Part shown: piece by piece, positions 36,815 to 44,894 of the stretch
Layout of the letters: each line of letters opens with the position of its first letter
Numbering within the stretch: position 1 is the stretch's first letter
From: an uncultured Saprospirales bacterium
GTDB lineage: Bacteria > Bacteroidota > Bacteroidia > Chitinophagales > JADIYW01
Reading direction: 5' to 3'
Length of the DNA stretch: 64,000 nucleotides
Assembly (NCBI GenBank): GCA_938008535.1
Contig: CALLKF010000097.1
Coordinates: forward strand, 8,839-72,838
Notes under the pieces: model-generated
Told to the model about the DNA's origin: nothing
Seen by the model: the letters and a program-made list of their open reading frames with translations, nothing else
Database searches by the model: none
Program-made: the position numbers and the translations under genes

Positions 36815-37330
36815 TTATTTCTGAATTTGCTGTGTCTGCTGTGCCTGTGCTTCTTCTTTAGCTTTCATAAATTCGTTATATGAAGTTGTATTTTTATTTT
36901 TCAAAAAATCTTCTATTGCCATTGGTTCAAAAGTGGCAAATATTGTTTTTGCTGCTTTTTCAAACGATGCTACATCAAATGTATCTGAAGTAAGCAACAT
37001 AAATGAACTCCATTCTTTCATAGAAATTTTATAGATAGTTACATCATTCTCAAATGCTTTAAAAAGTTTGGCAACTGCATTTGTAGAATTTCCAAATGTA
37101 AATTTGTAAGCATGCAATTTATAGTTCAATACATCGTATTGATTTAATGCTTTGTTGAGTTCATGTGTGCGTTCTGTTTTTTTGTCGCAACCACATTCAG
37201 TAGATGGATTTAAGTCAATAGTTTGATAATATCCATTAACAACTTTAGCAGTTTCGCCAACTTGCGCTCTTGCAAAAAGCGAACACAAAATGGTAGGAAT
37301 TAACAACAAAAAATGTAAACCTTTTTTCAT
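36815..37330 (-). CDS. Small secreted hypothetical protein, first gene of the giant-protein operon
   Basis: 171 residues from ATG 37330, with signal peptide MKKGLHFLLLIPTILCSLFARAQ. The mature part has a CGC motif (STECGCDKKTERTHELNKAL), a beta-rich middle and a C-terminal tail rich in Gln, Ala and Lys. An in-frame ATG at 37363 would add 11 residues with no signal-peptide character, so 37330 is preferred. No family is recognised. It precedes the giant T9SS protein by 25 bases and may assist or accompany it. The leader copy C lies 30 nt upstream. Confidence 0.7.
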   Translation of the reverse strand: MKKGLHFLLLIPTILCSLFARAQVGETAKVVNGYYQTIDLNPSTECGCDKKTERTHELNKALNQYDVLNYKLHAYKFTFGNSTNAVAKLFKAFENDVTIYKISMKEWSSFMLLTSDTFDVASFEKAAKTIFATFEPMAIEDFLKNKNTTSYNEFMKAKEEAQAQQTQQIQK

Positions 37331-37360
37331 GTTTATTGAGTTTATTTTTATTAAATGATG

Positions 37361-37421
37361 CAAATGAAATATACTAATTAGTTTATCTGTTACGGCTTAT
37401 AAACACTCGTGGATATTTCAT
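37361..37421 (-). promoter_or_regulatory. 61-nt stem-loop leader, copy C (giant-protein operon)
   Basis: Minus strand: ATGAAATATCCACGAGTG opens, and ATATTTCATTTG closes; ATGAAATAT pairs perfectly with ATATTTCAT (9 bp). Inside, GTTTAT pairs with ATAAAC. It ends 30 nt before the start codon. The rest of the 309-base spacer (37422-37639) is very AT-rich with no gene; a clear TAnnTTTG at the distance seen in the other copies is absent. Confidence 0.55.
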
Positions 37422-37639
37422 GTAAATATATTTTAAAATCTTTGTAAGTAAATTATTAGTTAAATATAATAAAAAAATTACACAATGCTATCATTATTAG
37501 CATTTTTTTGATTGTTTTTTTTAGTTTTCAATAATATATTAATATTTTCAGAATCACATCTTTTGTAATTCTAAAATCAAATTAAGAAATTTAATAATGT
37601 GTTAAGGAAACTTAAAGATTTTTTCAAAAAAAAGTTGGT

Positions 37640-39121
37640 TTAAAATGCAACATCAATATTGTAATTATTAAATACATGCAAGTAAGCAAAATAACCGCCA
37701 TCTACTTTTTTTAGCATAGTTAATTCAGCATTATTTCCTGTAATAATTGGCTCGCCAAATACATCAGAAATCCATAAAACAGTTTCGCCTTTTGTGGCAG
37801 TTTTTGCTTCAAAATGCATGGTTCCATTTTCAGAATTTGAACTTAATTTTATTGGTTTTCCACATACTGCGATTGGCCTGGTTCTGCTCAAAATCTTTAA
37901 AAAAATATTATTTTTATTTCCAGTGAAATTTCCATTTTTATCTAACTCTATTAATGCCATCGATGTATTTGAATATTGCGTTCCGTTCCAACTAATTCCA
38001 TGTGGATCGCCAGGCGCTTGACACCATTGCCACCAAGTAGAACCTGTAAAATTTTCATCTTCCTTTTGTGCAAAACGCTTGTATTTTGCTGCATCTGTGG
38101 CTGGATTACCAAAATACCCAAACTCACCTACAAACATTTTTGCTCTATAAATACTGGTCAACGTTTTTATCAAATCATAACCTTGCTCAATTGTAAACAC
38201 ATACGAAATGGCTTCAAAATAAGTGTGTGGTGCAAACACCATATTTCGTTCATTCGTAAGATTTGGAAAAGCAACAAAAGGTACTTCTTTTCCGTTCCAA
38301 GTTACACTGGTTTCAAAAAAAATGATGTGTTCTAAATTTCCGTTTTTATTTTCTGCTTGCCGAATCGCTTCGATGCATTTATCATAAAAAATGCTGATTT
38401 TTTGAGTTTCTTGGTCTAAACCTTTATAACCTAAACTTGGTTCGTTTATCAAATCATAACCAAGTACATTTGCGTATTGCGCTGTTTGCAAAACCAAAGC
38501 CGACCACGCACCTACGCAGGCATCTTGAATACCATTTGTGTTATCCCAAAAATTTTGCCACGCATGCACCACCGCTGGTGCACTTTCGCGCGAACCATTC
38601 ACAGTGCAAGTCGATGCACTATCCGTAATGGTTGCCCAATCTGGAGCACCGTCCCAACCGCGGTTCGGAAAATTACATGTAGTAGATATTGGTGTTGCAA
38701 TGTATTTTGAATATGCATCTTGATGCATATCTAATAAAATATAAATATTATTTACAGCAGCATCTTCAATGGCTTTTTTTATTTCATTTATATAATTCTG
38801 GTTGTATTCTCCACGACGCGGTTCTAGCTTGCTCCAATTAAATAATAAACGCACAACATTGACGCCATATTTTGCCATTAGTTTAAAATCATCAGCCGAA
38901 TATTGCTTTTGGGTGGCCACATTTGCATTTGCTTGCCAATAATCTCCGAGTACGTTATAGTTAACACCACGAAGCAACATAAATCGTCCTTGTTGATCAT
39001 AAATACCAGCATTGGTGCCACGAGTTGCATACAATAAATTGCTTGGAATTGATGTTGTATTTTCTTTTTTGCAAGAAAAAAACAAAGCAAATAAAGGAAG
39101 AAAGATTACAAATTTTCTCAC
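37640..39121 (-). CDS. GH5 glycosidase lipoprotein, endoglycoceramidase-like
   Basis: 493 residues. The lipoprotein signal ends ALFFSCKK, with the acylated Cys in the lipobox. The TIM-barrel shows VNVVRLLFNWSKLEP, YILLDMHQDAYSKY and GAPDWAT (typical of endoglycoceramidase-type GH5), the acid/base E227 in YDLINEPSLG and the nucleophile E333 in FVGEFGYFG. A C-terminal beta domain follows (about 410-493). Known relatives cleave the glycan from glycosphingolipids or related glycosides; this substrate is inferred only. It is divergent from lon and surface-anchored, so it acts outside the inner membrane. Confidence 0.85.
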   Translation of the reverse strand: MRKFVIFLPLFALFFSCKKENTTSIPSNLLYATRGTNAGIYDQQGRFMLLRGVNYNVLGDYWQANANVATQKQYSADDFKLMAKYGVNVVRLLFNWSKLEPRRGEYNQNYINEIKKAIEDAAVNNIYILLDMHQDAYSKYIATPISTTCNFPNRGWDGAPDWATITDSASTCTVNGSRESAPAVVHAWQNFWDNTNGIQDACVGAWSALVLQTAQYANVLGYDLINEPSLGYKGLDQETQKISIFYDKCIEAIRQAENKNGNLEHIIFFETSVTWNGKEVPFVAFPNLTNERNMVFAPHTYFEAISYVFTIEQGYDLIKTLTSIYRAKMFVGEFGYFGNPATDAAKYKRFAQKEDENFTGSTWWQWCQAPGDPHGISWNGTQYSNTSMALIELDKNGNFTGNKNNIFLKILSRTRPIAVCGKPIKLSSNSENGTMHFEAKTATKGETVLWISDVFGEPIITGNNAELTMLKKVDGGYFAYLHVFNNYNIDVAF

Positions 39122-39219
39122 GGTTTGGATTTCTCTAATTTACAATAAATAACTTACCTGCCAAAATTTCCTTTTATAAAATAAAATTTCATTCGGCACG
39201 CATCTTGCAAATACTATAA

Positions 39220-39240
39220 AACCTTATTATTTATAAGGTT
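39220..39240. promoter_or_regulatory. Inverted repeat upstream of lon
   Basis: Perfect 8-bp arms AACCTTAT and ATAAGGTT flank TATTT, 35 bases before lon in the divergent spacer with the GH5 gene. It does not match the CIRCE heat-shock operator. An operator role is only a possibility. Confidence 0.4.
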
Positions 39241-39275
39241 GCTGTCATATTGTCGAAAATAAACTAAATTTATCC

Positions 39276-41708
39276 ATGTTCCAGAAAATCCAAATGCAAA
39301 ATATGATTGAAGATGATGTTGAAATGGTTCCACTATTATCTATAGAAGAAGACGATAATTTCAATGCTGATAATTTACCAAAAATATTGCCAATATTACC
39401 ATTGCGCAATAATGTGTTGTTTCAAGGTGTGGTGATTCCGATTTCTGTTGGTCGTGAAAAATCTATAAAAGCAGTAAAAAAAGCGTACAAAGAAAATAAA
39501 TATATTGGTGTTATTGCGCAACGTGATACACAAATTGAAGAACCAGAACCTGGTGATTTGTATAGTATCGGTTGTACTGCACGCATTATTAAAATGATTT
39601 CGATGCCAGATGGCGGAAACACTATTATTTTACAAGGTGTGAAGCGGTTTATCGTAAAACAAAATCATTCGTCAGATCCAATTATTACGGCTGAAGTAGA
39701 ATATTTGAATGATGTTGCAATGGTTGATGAAAAACAGGAAAAAGCCATGATGGACAACCTGAAAGATATGGCAAATAAAATTATTGAGTTGTCGCCAAAC
39801 ATACCAAACGAAGCAAAAATTGTATTGAATAATATCAACAGCATTCAGTTTTTAGCCAATTTTATTACATCAAATTTAAATATCGAACTTCCACAAAAAC
39901 AACAAATTTTAGAAACAAATGACACATTAGAACGCGTTCAGCAAGTGCTAAAGTTTTTGGATCAAGAACTGCAACTGCAAGAATTAAAAGCAAATATTCA
40001 TAACAAAACCAGAACAGATATTGATAAACAGCAACGCGAATATTTTCTAAATCAACAATTAAAATCAATACATGAAGAACTTGGTGGCGACATGTACCAA
40101 GAAGAAGTAAATCGTTTAAAAGAAAAATCAAAAGAGAAAAAATGGAGTGAAGCTGTTGCCAAGACCTTTGAAAAAGAAATTGGAAAATTACAACGTATAA
40201 ATCCTGCAGCTGCCGAATATTCAGTGCTTTTGAACTATTTAGACATTATGGTTGAGTTGCCTTGGAACGATATTACAAAAGATAATTTTGATTTGAAACG
40301 TGGTAAAAAAATTCTCGATGAAGACCATTTGGGATTGGATAAAATAAAAGATAGAATTTTAGAATACCTTGCTGTATTAAAATTAAAAGGTGATATGAAA
40401 TCGCCGATTTTATGTTTTATTGGACCACCAGGTGTTGGTAAAACATCCTTAGGAAAAAGCATTGCGCGAGCATTAGATAGAAAATATGTACGTATGTCGT
40501 TAGGTGGTTTACACGATGAAAGTGAAATTCGCGGACACCGAAAAACATATATTGGTGCCATGCCTGGTCGCGTTATTCAATCGCTAAAAAAAGTGCAATC
40601 ATCGAATCCAGTTTTTATTTTAGATGAAATAGATAAAGTTGGAAAAGATCATCGCGGTGATCCGTCATCTGCTTTATTAGAAGTGTTGGATCCAGAACAA
40701 AACACTACTTTTTATGATAATTATTTAGAACAAGAATACGATTTATCTAAAGTATTATTTATTGCAACTGCCAACAATTTAGGTGAAATACAACCAGCTT
40801 TGCGTGACAGAATGGAAGTAATACAATTAAGTGGTTATTCGTTAGAAGAAAAAACAGAAATTGCTAAAAAACATTTAGTTTCTAAGCAACGCGAAGCTCA
40901 CGGTTTGAAAGCAAGTCAAGTGAAATTAGCAGATAAAATTATTCAACATTTAATTTCATTTTATACATATGAAAGTGGTGTTCGTGAATTAGACAGAGTG
41001 ATTGCTTCGGTGATGCGCAACATTGCAAAGAGTGTGGCTACTGAAGAAGATTACAACACATCTATTTCAATCGAAGATGTAACACGCATTTTGGGAAAAC
41101 CAAAATACAACCACGATAAATATTCTGAAAATAATCCATGTGGTGTTGCTATTGGCTTGGCTTGGACGCCAATGGGTGGCGACATTTTATTTATTGAATC
41201 AACGATAAGTAAAGGTAAAGGCGACTTACAAATTACTGGAAATTTAGGTAATGTGATGAAAGAATCTTTCAGCACAGCACTCACCTATTTAAAATCTAAA
41301 TCAGAAAATTTATCGATACCAAAAGAAGCATTTTCAAATTGGAATTTGCACATACATGTACCTGAAGGCGCAATACCAAAAGATGGTCCAAGTGCAGGAA
41401 TTGCTATACTTTCGGCGTTAACATCCTTATATACACAACGAAAAATAAAAGCATATACTGCATTGAGTGGCGAAATAACGTTGCGCGGAAAAGTATTGCC
41501 TGTTGGTGGCATCAAAGAAAAAATATTAGCTGCCAAACGAGCTGGAATTAAAGAAATAATCCTATGCAAAGAAAATGAAAAAGATGTGGACGAAGTACAA
41601 GCAGATTTCATTAAAGGATTGAAATTTCATTATGTAGAAACCATGGATGAAGCATTGGAATTTGCATTAGAAAAAAAGCAAATAAAAGATGCGATTGTGT
41701 TTGTGTAG
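39276..41708 (+). CDS. lon: ATP-dependent protease Lon
   Basis: 810 residues. An N-terminal substrate-binding LON domain starts at PILPLRNNVLFQGVVIPI. The AAA+ domain has Walker A GPPGVGKTS near 383-391 and Walker B PVFILDEIDK. The C-terminal protease has the catalytic dyad S706 (PKDGPSAGIA) and K749 (GGIKEKILAA), 43 residues apart as in E. coli Lon. It degrades damaged and regulatory proteins in the cytoplasm. An inverted repeat, AACCTTAT-TATTT-ATAAGGTT (39220-39240), lies upstream and could be a control site. A strong terminator follows. Confidence 0.98.
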   Translation: MFQKIQMQNMIEDDVEMVPLLSIEEDDNFNADNLPKILPILPLRNNVLFQGVVIPISVGREKSIKAVKKAYKENKYIGVIAQRDTQIEEPEPGDLYSIGCTARIIKMISMPDGGNTIILQGVKRFIVKQNHSSDPIITAEVEYLNDVAMVDEKQEKAMMDNLKDMANKIIELSPNIPNEAKIVLNNINSIQFLANFITSNLNIELPQKQQILETNDTLERVQQVLKFLDQELQLQELKANIHNKTRTDIDKQQREYFLNQQLKSIHEELGGDMYQEEVNRLKEKSKEKKWSEAVAKTFEKEIGKLQRINPAAAEYSVLLNYLDIMVELPWNDITKDNFDLKRGKKILDEDHLGLDKIKDRILEYLAVLKLKGDMKSPILCFIGPPGVGKTSLGKSIARALDRKYVRMSLGGLHDESEIRGHRKTYIGAMPGRVIQSLKKVQSSNPVFILDEIDKVGKDHRGDPSSALLEVLDPEQNTTFYDNYLEQEYDLSKVLFIATANNLGEIQPALRDRMEVIQLSGYSLEEKTEIAKKHLVSKQREAHGLKASQVKLADKIIQHLISFYTYESGVRELDRVIASVMRNIAKSVATEEDYNTSISIEDVTRILGKPKYNHDKYSENNPCGVAIGLAWTPMGGDILFIESTISKGKGDLQITGNLGNVMKESFSTALTYLKSKSENLSIPKEAFSNWNLHIHVPEGAIPKDGPSAGIAILSALTSLYTQRKIKAYTALSGEITLRGKVLPVGGIKEKILAAKRAGIKEIILCKENEKDVDEVQADFIKGLKFHYVETMDEALEFALEKKQIKDAIVFV

Positions 41709-41749
41709 AAAATAATTTTCTATACAAATACTTGTTAAAATAAAAAAAA

Positions 41750-41778
41750 GAATGTTGGACGATTGTCCAACATTCTAA
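41750..41778. terminator. Bidirectional terminator between lon and the DUF3472 gene
   Basis: GAATGTTGGAC and GTCCAACATTC form a perfect 11-bp stem around GATT, preceded by a run of A on the plus strand. It lies between two convergent stops. Confidence 0.88.
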
Positions 41779-41818
41779 TAAATTAAAAAGGGTTTTTATG
41801 TTTATTGTTGATTACCTA

Positions 41819-43138
41819 TTATGGCAAACTATTAAAATCTACTGATGGTTGACTTCCGCTAGATGGTTTGTTTAATACAGATTGCAATGCAGTATAATCT
41901 GAGAAAAAACCATTGCTGCTTAAAAAGAAGCTACCTAAGTCAACACTTGCTGAATAATCTAAACGTTGTTTGTTTTGTGCAATTGCATCACCAACAAATT
42001 TTGCTTGTGTCAATTCTGTCCAAGTGCCATTTGCATCTGTAATCCATTCGTTAAAATAACGTGCTTTTCTTTGTAAGAAACTATTTTCTATAGTAGTGCA
42101 TTCAATAGAAGAACTAATATTTTTCAGATAGCTGTTCGTATTTGTTTTTCTACAGCTTGAAATTAATTTCCATTCAGAAGTTTCAGGTGCATAAAACCAA
42201 CATGTGTAAATTGTGTTTCCGCTTCCATCTGGTTTTGCTTGTGTTAAAAATTTGTAATTGGTTAAGTTTGACCAATTGTAATTTACATAACTATATACAC
42301 CAGTTGTTGTAGATGCATGTATAACATCAACTCCTTTTCTGTTTAAAGAAATAGCGCCAACAGTTGGATTTTGTAAAGAAAACGAAATTCTTTTTTCGCC
42401 TGCAGCAGTAAGTTCTATACCTACAGAACCACCAGTAAATACGTTTGCATTAAATATAGTTCCAATTCTTTCTCCATTATATGGAATAGCTAATTCGCTA
42501 TAAAACCATTCAATGTTTGCGCTGGCTGGTGTTGTATATTGCAATTGTACAACGGGTCCTTTTCTTGAAGCATTATATGTTGCTGCATTGTTTGCATAGG
42601 TCACATTGACCAATGCTGCTGCTCCATCAATTACAAAATCCATCACGTCTGCGTAGTTGCTTCCGGTTTTTGAAACACCTTGTATGTCAACTTTTACATA
42701 ACCTACTTTTGTTATGTTAACCGTTGCTACTGTGTAAGATTTAATTACATTGCCAGCAACTGCCACTGTGTAAGGCGTTCCGTTGATAGTTACTTTAATA
42801 GTGCTGCTACCACTGTTTACTTTTGCATTTATTTTTACATCTAACAGACCAGTTACTCCAATTCTGAAAAAAGTGCTTATAACTGCTGTTGGACTAGTCC
42901 AATTTTCTAGTCCATTTGAAGTAATACTTTCGGTGCCGTTAGTAGCAGCTGTTGTAATAAAAGCATTTCCAGCCAAAGGAATACTTAAACCTGTCGATAT
43001 AGGTGGTATGGTTGGACCAACGCCACCAAGTCTTTGACCAGAATCACCTGGAACGATGGAGTCGTTTTTTTGGCAAGAAAGAAAAAATACTACACTAAAG
43101 AGTGTAATAATCTTGAAGAAGTTGTTTGTTCGTTTCAT
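41819..43138 (-). CDS. DUF5077/DUF3472 surface lipoprotein
   Basis: 439 residues. The signal ends FFLSCQKND, a lipobox with acylated Cys. Residues about 50-165 match the DUF5077 beta-sandwich (SIPLAGNAFITT, FFRIGVTGLLDVKINAKV, YVKVDIQGVSKTGSNYADV). The rest matches DUF3472 (WFYSELAIPYNGERIGTIFNANVFTGGSVGIELTAAGEKRISFSLQNP, WTELTQAKFVGD). These domains occur together in Bacteroidota lipoproteins thought to bind or process glycans; no activity is established. It is transcribed alone. The 283-base spacer upstream carries the 44-bp palindrome but no gene. Confidence 0.85.
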   Translation of the reverse strand: MKRTNNFFKIITLFSVVFFLSCQKNDSIVPGDSGQRLGGVGPTIPPISTGLSIPLAGNAFITTAATNGTESITSNGLENWTSPTAVISTFFRIGVTGLLDVKINAKVNSGSSTIKVTINGTPYTVAVAGNVIKSYTVATVNITKVGYVKVDIQGVSKTGSNYADVMDFVIDGAAALVNVTYANNAATYNASRKGPVVQLQYTTPASANIEWFYSELAIPYNGERIGTIFNANVFTGGSVGIELTAAGEKRISFSLQNPTVGAISLNRKGVDVIHASTTTGVYSYVNYNWSNLTNYKFLTQAKPDGSGNTIYTCWFYAPETSEWKLISSCRKTNTNSYLKNISSSIECTTIENSFLQRKARYFNEWITDANGTWTELTQAKFVGDAIAQNKQRLDYSASVDLGSFFLSSNGFFSDYTALQSVLNKPSSGSQPSVDFNSLP

Positions 43139-43363
43139 TTTAAAAGGGTTTTAGTGTTATGAATGTCAATGTTTTGAAATTAATTCACTTTGCTCAAACA
43201 ATTAATACGTTCAAATACATTAACTGAGTTAAAGTATAATATTAAAAGAATAAGCTAGTTACAATTAAAAAATAAGTAAGAAGATTTGGCTTTTAGGGTT
43301 TTTACCTTGTAATCTTATTACAAGTTTAGCTCATATTTTACAACTTCGCAAGTGGTATTTTTA

Positions 43364-43407
43364 TTTTTCTTTGTTTTATTGATTTAAATCAATAAAACAA
43401 AGAAAAA
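43364..43407 (-). terminator. Perfect 44-bp palindrome, likely terminator of the acyltransferase gene
   Basis: The sequence is self-complementary without a single mismatch around the centre GATTTAAATC, with arms CTTTGTTTTATT... and flanking T and A runs. It lies 14 bases after the acyltransferase stop. The composition is almost pure A/T plus two G/C pairs per arm. Confidence 0.65.
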
Positions 43408-43421
43408 ACATAGGGTTTGTG

Positions 43422-44249
43422 TTAACCAAAAATACTTTTCCGTTGCTTTAAACCAATATTAACTAAGTTTTTGATTTCTGCTTTTACTTCGTTGACCATT
43501 TCTTCTACTTCAAATTCTCTGGATGCATCACCTTTAAAGTACATTGGTTTACCAAAATTCATAATTACTTTGGTTGGTAAAACAAATGGTAGCAATGCTG
43601 GTGCAGCAGGGAATTTTATAAGTTTTTGTAAGAAATCTACGTTACCAAAGTTGATGATAGATTCCTCACAACCAACAATTCCAACAGGTATTATTGGCGA
43701 CTGTGTTTGTAGAGCCATGTACATAAAACCCAATCCAAATCGTTGAAACTGGTAACGTTTACTAAATGGTTTAGAAATGCCACGAGCCCCTTCTGGAAAT
43801 ACGATTACAGCTTCTTCATTTTGCAACATCTTAATACAATTATCTGGATCACCAACAGTGCCACCCCATTGTGAAAATATAGAACTGATAAATGGCACTT
43901 GAGGCACAAAACGTTCATACATACCCTTTGGTGCGCGTGGTGCTACTTGATTGGTTACCATAGAATAACCTAACATCATAGCATCTAATGGAAGTTGACC
44001 ACTATGATTTGCTACAACCAAACATCTACCTTGTTTAGGAATATTTTCTAAACCATGCGTTTCAACTCTAAAATAATTTTCATAAAAAAATCTTCCTAAA
44101 CCAACAAATGGTTTTATTCCATTGATGTTAAAACCCCATGGATCATAACCATAAGAGCCCACTTTATTTGGAAATTTTGTAATAAAGTCATGCGATTCTG
44201 TTACTTCCTTCGGCTTCGTGATTTGTTGTATGATTTCTTTTAATGTCAT
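43422..44249 (-). CDS. PlsC-like 1-acylglycerol-3-phosphate acyltransferase family protein
   Basis: 275 residues. The acyltransferase motif I, HX4D, is NHSGQLPLDAMM; motif III is VIVFPEGARGISKPF; motif IV is in SPIIPVGIVGCEESI. The N-terminus is soluble and the domain begins near residue 75. The family transfers acyl chains from acyl-ACP or acyl-CoA to lysophosphatidate or related lipids at the inner membrane. Its exact acceptor is not defined, since this subgroup also includes glycolipid and aminolipid acyltransferases. It is transcribed alone. Confidence 0.88.
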   Translation of the reverse strand: MTLKEIIQQITKPKEVTESHDFITKFPNKVGSYGYDPWGFNINGIKPFVGLGRFFYENYFRVETHGLENIPKQGRCLVVANHSGQLPLDAMMLGYSMVTNQVAPRAPKGMYERFVPQVPFISSIFSQWGGTVGDPDNCIKMLQNEEAVIVFPEGARGISKPFSKRYQFQRFGLGFMYMALQTQSPIIPVGIVGCEESIINFGNVDFLQKLIKFPAAPALLPFVLPTKVIMNFGKPMYFKGDASREFEVEEMVNEVKAEIKNLVNIGLKQRKSIFG

Positions 44250-44339
44250 TGAGTATAAACTTACTAAAAGTTTTCGATTCTATATTATATCAAAAGCTAA
44301 TTTCATTAAATCTTTTAACAGTAAATAAGCAAAAAATAA

Positions 44340-44370
44340 TTGTAGTTGTCAGTAAATGGTTCTAAATTTG
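44340..44370 (+). promoter_or_regulatory. Promoter of the metal-handling operon
   Basis: TTG (44340-44342), 20 bases, TAAATTTG (44363-44370), matching the Bacteroidota consensus and the spacing of four other promoters here. The first start codon is 41 bases downstream. No obvious metal-regulator palindrome was seen in the short leader. Confidence 0.7.
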
Positions 44371-44411
44371 ATTATTATTTTTTACAAGTGGTTTAAAGCA
44401 CTTTAATTCTG

Positions 44412-44846
44412 ATGAAATACAGAACAAACATATCAGCCATCTTAATTGCATTTGTCGTGCTTTTTGCAACCAATGGTGTTGTTGTGTTTGAACACATTTG
44501 CAATTCTAGTAATTTGCGAGATTATTCTATCTTGACAGATACGCATTGCGAAATGGAAAAACCTGTAGCATCTTGTTGTGCAAAAAAAGGAATCAAAAAG
44601 AAGGACTGTTGCGAACACAAACAATTTTTCAGCAAATTATCTTATGATGGTTTTACAGCAAAACAACTAGAAGTAAAAACAATAGCGAAAGAATATAAGT
44701 TGCATATTTTAGCAAATAATTTTTTTCATTTCAATCAACAAATTTTTGAAAGATATTATTCAGGTATTCCACCACCTGAAAATCTGTTTTCTATAAAATA
44801 TTTTTTAAAACCATCTCCAATTAAATTGCAAATTTTTCGTTGTTAG
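44412..44846 (+). CDS. HYC_CC_PP family envelope protein
   Basis: 144 residues. An N-terminal hydrophobic helix (ISAILIAFVVLFATNGVVVF) is followed by H28-x-C30, H45-C46, C55-C56 and C66-C67, and PPP at 120-122. This order of a His/Cys site, CC pairs and a proline run matches the HYC_CC_PP proteins that accompany TonB receptors in Bacteroidota. The cysteines and histidines suggest periplasmic binding of a soft metal such as copper. It is first in the operon; the receptor gene starts 48 bases after its stop. The metal is inferred, not shown. Confidence 0.8.
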   Translation: MKYRTNISAILIAFVVLFATNGVVVFEHICNSSNLRDYSILTDTHCEMEKPVASCCAKKGIKKKDCCEHKQFFSKLSYDGFTAKQLEVKTIAKEYKLHILANNFFHFNQQIFERYYSGIPPPENLFSIKYFLKPSPIKLQIFRC

Positions 44847-44894
44847 TAGTTGATATTGTTCTCCACAATATTTTATCAATACTAAACAAAAACA

